A stretch of 7,167 nucleotides of DNA from Bacteroidota bacterium (GTDB lineage Bacteria > Bacteroidota > Bacteroidia > Bacteroidales > UBA10428), in assembly GCA_024640925.1 (NCBI GenBank), contig JAHEEB010000200.1:1-7167 (forward strand), given 5' to 3'. This document shows, piece by piece, positions 6,299 through 7,167 of this stretch. A model generated the notes under the pieces. That model made no database searches and had not been told where the DNA came from. It saw only the letters and a list, made by a program, of their open reading frames with translations. A program made the translations under genes and the position numbers. How positions within the stretch are numbered: position 1 is the stretch's first letter; every line of letters begins with the position of its first letter.

Positions 6299-6799
6299 TT
6301 ATTGTTTGGTAATTTTGAATGATTTTAGAAACTTCCCTTTGCTGTCAGAAATAGTCAGTACATAGATACCTGCCAGGAATTTCTGCATATCAATGTGGTT
6401 TTCAGAACCAGCAAGTTCCTCTCTCAAAATGGTTTTGCCGTTTATATCGGTTAGAATTGCCACATAATTTACCTGTTCTTCAGTTTCATAGCGAATTGTC
6501 AGGTAATCTTTAGCCGGCACAGGAAAAACTTCCAGTTTACCAGAAAATCCGGTGATTTCTGTTAAATCATTTTCAATTGGTTCTATCAAGTAAGCTGGTT
6601 GTTGAAAACCCTGGGTAATCTGCACATTGTTTTGTACAACGGTTGTAGCAACAACACATTCTCCAAGTGTCCATTGCAGATTTATTCCGTCTATTGTACC
6701 TTCGCCACCTGATGTAGTAACTACTTGTTGTGCAGAAAGAATGAAAACTCGTCCTGCCAGCAACAGAATAACAAAAATATAAGTTATTTTTTTAAACAT
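6299..6799 (-). CDS. Small secreted protein with T9SS type-A-like sorting tail (cassette B)
   Basis: The 166-residue product is the close paralogue of the cassette A small protein. It has a signal peptide (MFKKITYIFVILLLAGRVFI, then LSA) and the block GGEGTIDGINLQWTLGECVV with ITQGFQQPAY (about 31-70). Its C-terminal tail is type-A-like: VFPVPAKDYLTIRY, LTDINGKTILREEL, GSENHIDMQ, IYVLTI and a basic end KFLKSFKITKQ. An in-frame ATG at 6805 would add Met-Asp. I prefer 6799 because the paralogue keeps the internal MxKKI start while its equivalent upstream ATG is out of frame. The tail predicts export across the outer membrane by T9SS, with attachment or release at the surface; that is inferred. 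It is the first gene of cassette B, 40 bp before the 573-residue fibre gene and directly downstream of control region B. Confidence 0.92.
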   Translation of the reverse strand: MFKKITYIFVILLLAGRVFILSAQQVVTTSGGEGTIDGINLQWTLGECVVATTVVQNNVQITQGFQQPAYLIEPIENDLTEITGFSGKLEVFPVPAKDYLTIRYETEEQVNYVAILTDINGKTILREELAGSENHIDMQKFLAGIYVLTISDSKGKFLKSFKITKQ

Positions 6800-6857
6800 A
6801 TCCATTCAGATTTTTGTGAAACTTTCAGGTTTTAAAAGTAGTAAGCCAGTTTTGCCC

Positions 6858-6877
6858 CTGATAGGAAAAAACCGACA
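6858..6877 (-). promoter_or_regulatory. 20-bp block identical in both control regions (copy B)
   Basis: This is the second copy of TGTCGGTTTTTTCCTATCAG (minus strand), 59 bp upstream of the ATG at 6799. Measured from the upstream ATG at 6805 the distance is 53 bp, the same as from the aligned ATG at 2759 in copy A. The two extra bases therefore lie between the paired ATGs and not in the leader. Confidence 0.55.
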
Positions 6878-6997
6878 AGCAAAAAAGCGGAGATTATCAA
6901 TAGTATTGGAAGAGAATCGGAGAATATTGCAAATCGCTGGTCTGGAGGGAAAAACAAACCGTGTGTTATTTTTTAACTCATGAAAACCACAAATAAT

Positions 6998-7027
6998 AAT
7001 TGTGATGAACTATGCTAAAAATGTGAT
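6998..7027. promoter_or_regulatory. Paired 9-bp direct repeats, 21-bp pitch (copy B)
   Basis: AATTGTGAT (6998-7006) and AAATGTGAT (7019-7027) are separated by 12 bp, giving the same 21-bp pitch as the pair at 2953-2982. One base differs from the repeat unit of the other copy. The pair starts 199 bp upstream of the chosen start codon. A regulator bound as a tandem dimer is the simplest reading; which protein binds is unknown. Confidence 0.6.
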
Positions 7028-7070
7028 ATGATACAAGGACTAACTATCTATCATCTTAATCCATCAATAA

Positions 7071-7167
7071 TTACCGCTTGGGTATATCAGACATTATTTT
7101 TTGTATCTGGGTAGAAATAGACGAATCTTTTAACATCACCAGATGGTTATCTATTTTAAAAATGGTT
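7071..7167 (-). CDS. C-terminal end of an unidentified gene (runs off right edge)
   Basis: One minus-strand frame is open from the window edge (first full codon at 7166) for 31 codons to a TAA at 7071-7073. The peptide is hydrophilic: TIFKIDNHLVMLKD, SSISTQIQ, KIMSDIPKR. It runs in the same direction as all other genes and ends about 45 bp before the direct-repeat pair of control region B, which fits the tail of the preceding gene. The piece is too short to assign to a family, and an open frame of this length can occur by chance, so the call is tentative. Confidence 0.45.
   Translation of the reverse strand, partial: TIFKIDNHLVMLKDSSISTQIQKIMSDIPKR

Larger units (their letters stand above)
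6800..7035 (-). promoter_or_regulatory. Control region B, homologous to control region A
   Basis: This non-coding stretch in front of the cassette B small gene shares four positioned blocks with 2756-2990: 6821-6840, the exact 20-mer at 6858-6877, AAACAAACC at 6952-6960, and the repeat pair at 6998-7027. Offsets between blocks agree to within one or two bases. A long minus-strand frame crossing the matching part of region A is broken by a stop here, so the conservation is not protein-coding. It probably holds the promoter for the cassette B genes; this is inferred from position and conservation. Confidence 0.7.

Overview
The window looks like chromosomal DNA of a member of the Bacteroidota. 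It is A+T-rich, the genes lack clear Shine-Dalgarno sequences, and two proteins carry type IX secretion (T9SS) type-A-like sorting tails. The recurrent secreted beta-rich module 'P[EQ]KF[SN]YQAVVRD...VEMDA.GG...SVPY[AS][LM]' is one I know mainly from that phylum. All convincing genes are on the minus strand, so transcription runs from high to low coordinates.

Layout in the direction of transcription: the tail end of an unidentified gene (7166-7071); control region B (7035-6800); a small T9SS-tailed secreted protein (6799-6299); a 573-residue tail-fibre-like protein with 17-residue repeats and a C-terminal S74 self-cleaving chaperone (6258-4537); a 453-residue relative (4516-3155); a 123-bp hairpin-rich element (3142-3020); control region A (2990-2756); a second small T9SS-tailed protein (2755-2246); a module protein ending in an Lcl_C/DUF1566 domain (2234-1308); a module protein with an unrecognised four-cysteine tail (1241-414); and the first 127 codons of a further module protein that runs off the left edge (381-1).

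The window therefore holds two parallel cassettes of the same design: conserved control region, then a small T9SS-tailed protein, then two or more secreted proteins with one shared N-terminal module and different C-terminal heads. The two control regions are homologous and nearly gap-free over about 235 bp. Each carries a pair of 9-bp direct repeats on a 21-bp pitch, starting 198-199 bp upstream of the start codon. My inference is a duplicated, jointly regulated cell-surface adhesin or receptor-binding locus with exchangeable heads. The individual domains belong to known families; the paired architecture and its shared control region are the parts most worth following up. Cell location, partner interaction and regulation are inferred, not shown by the sequence.
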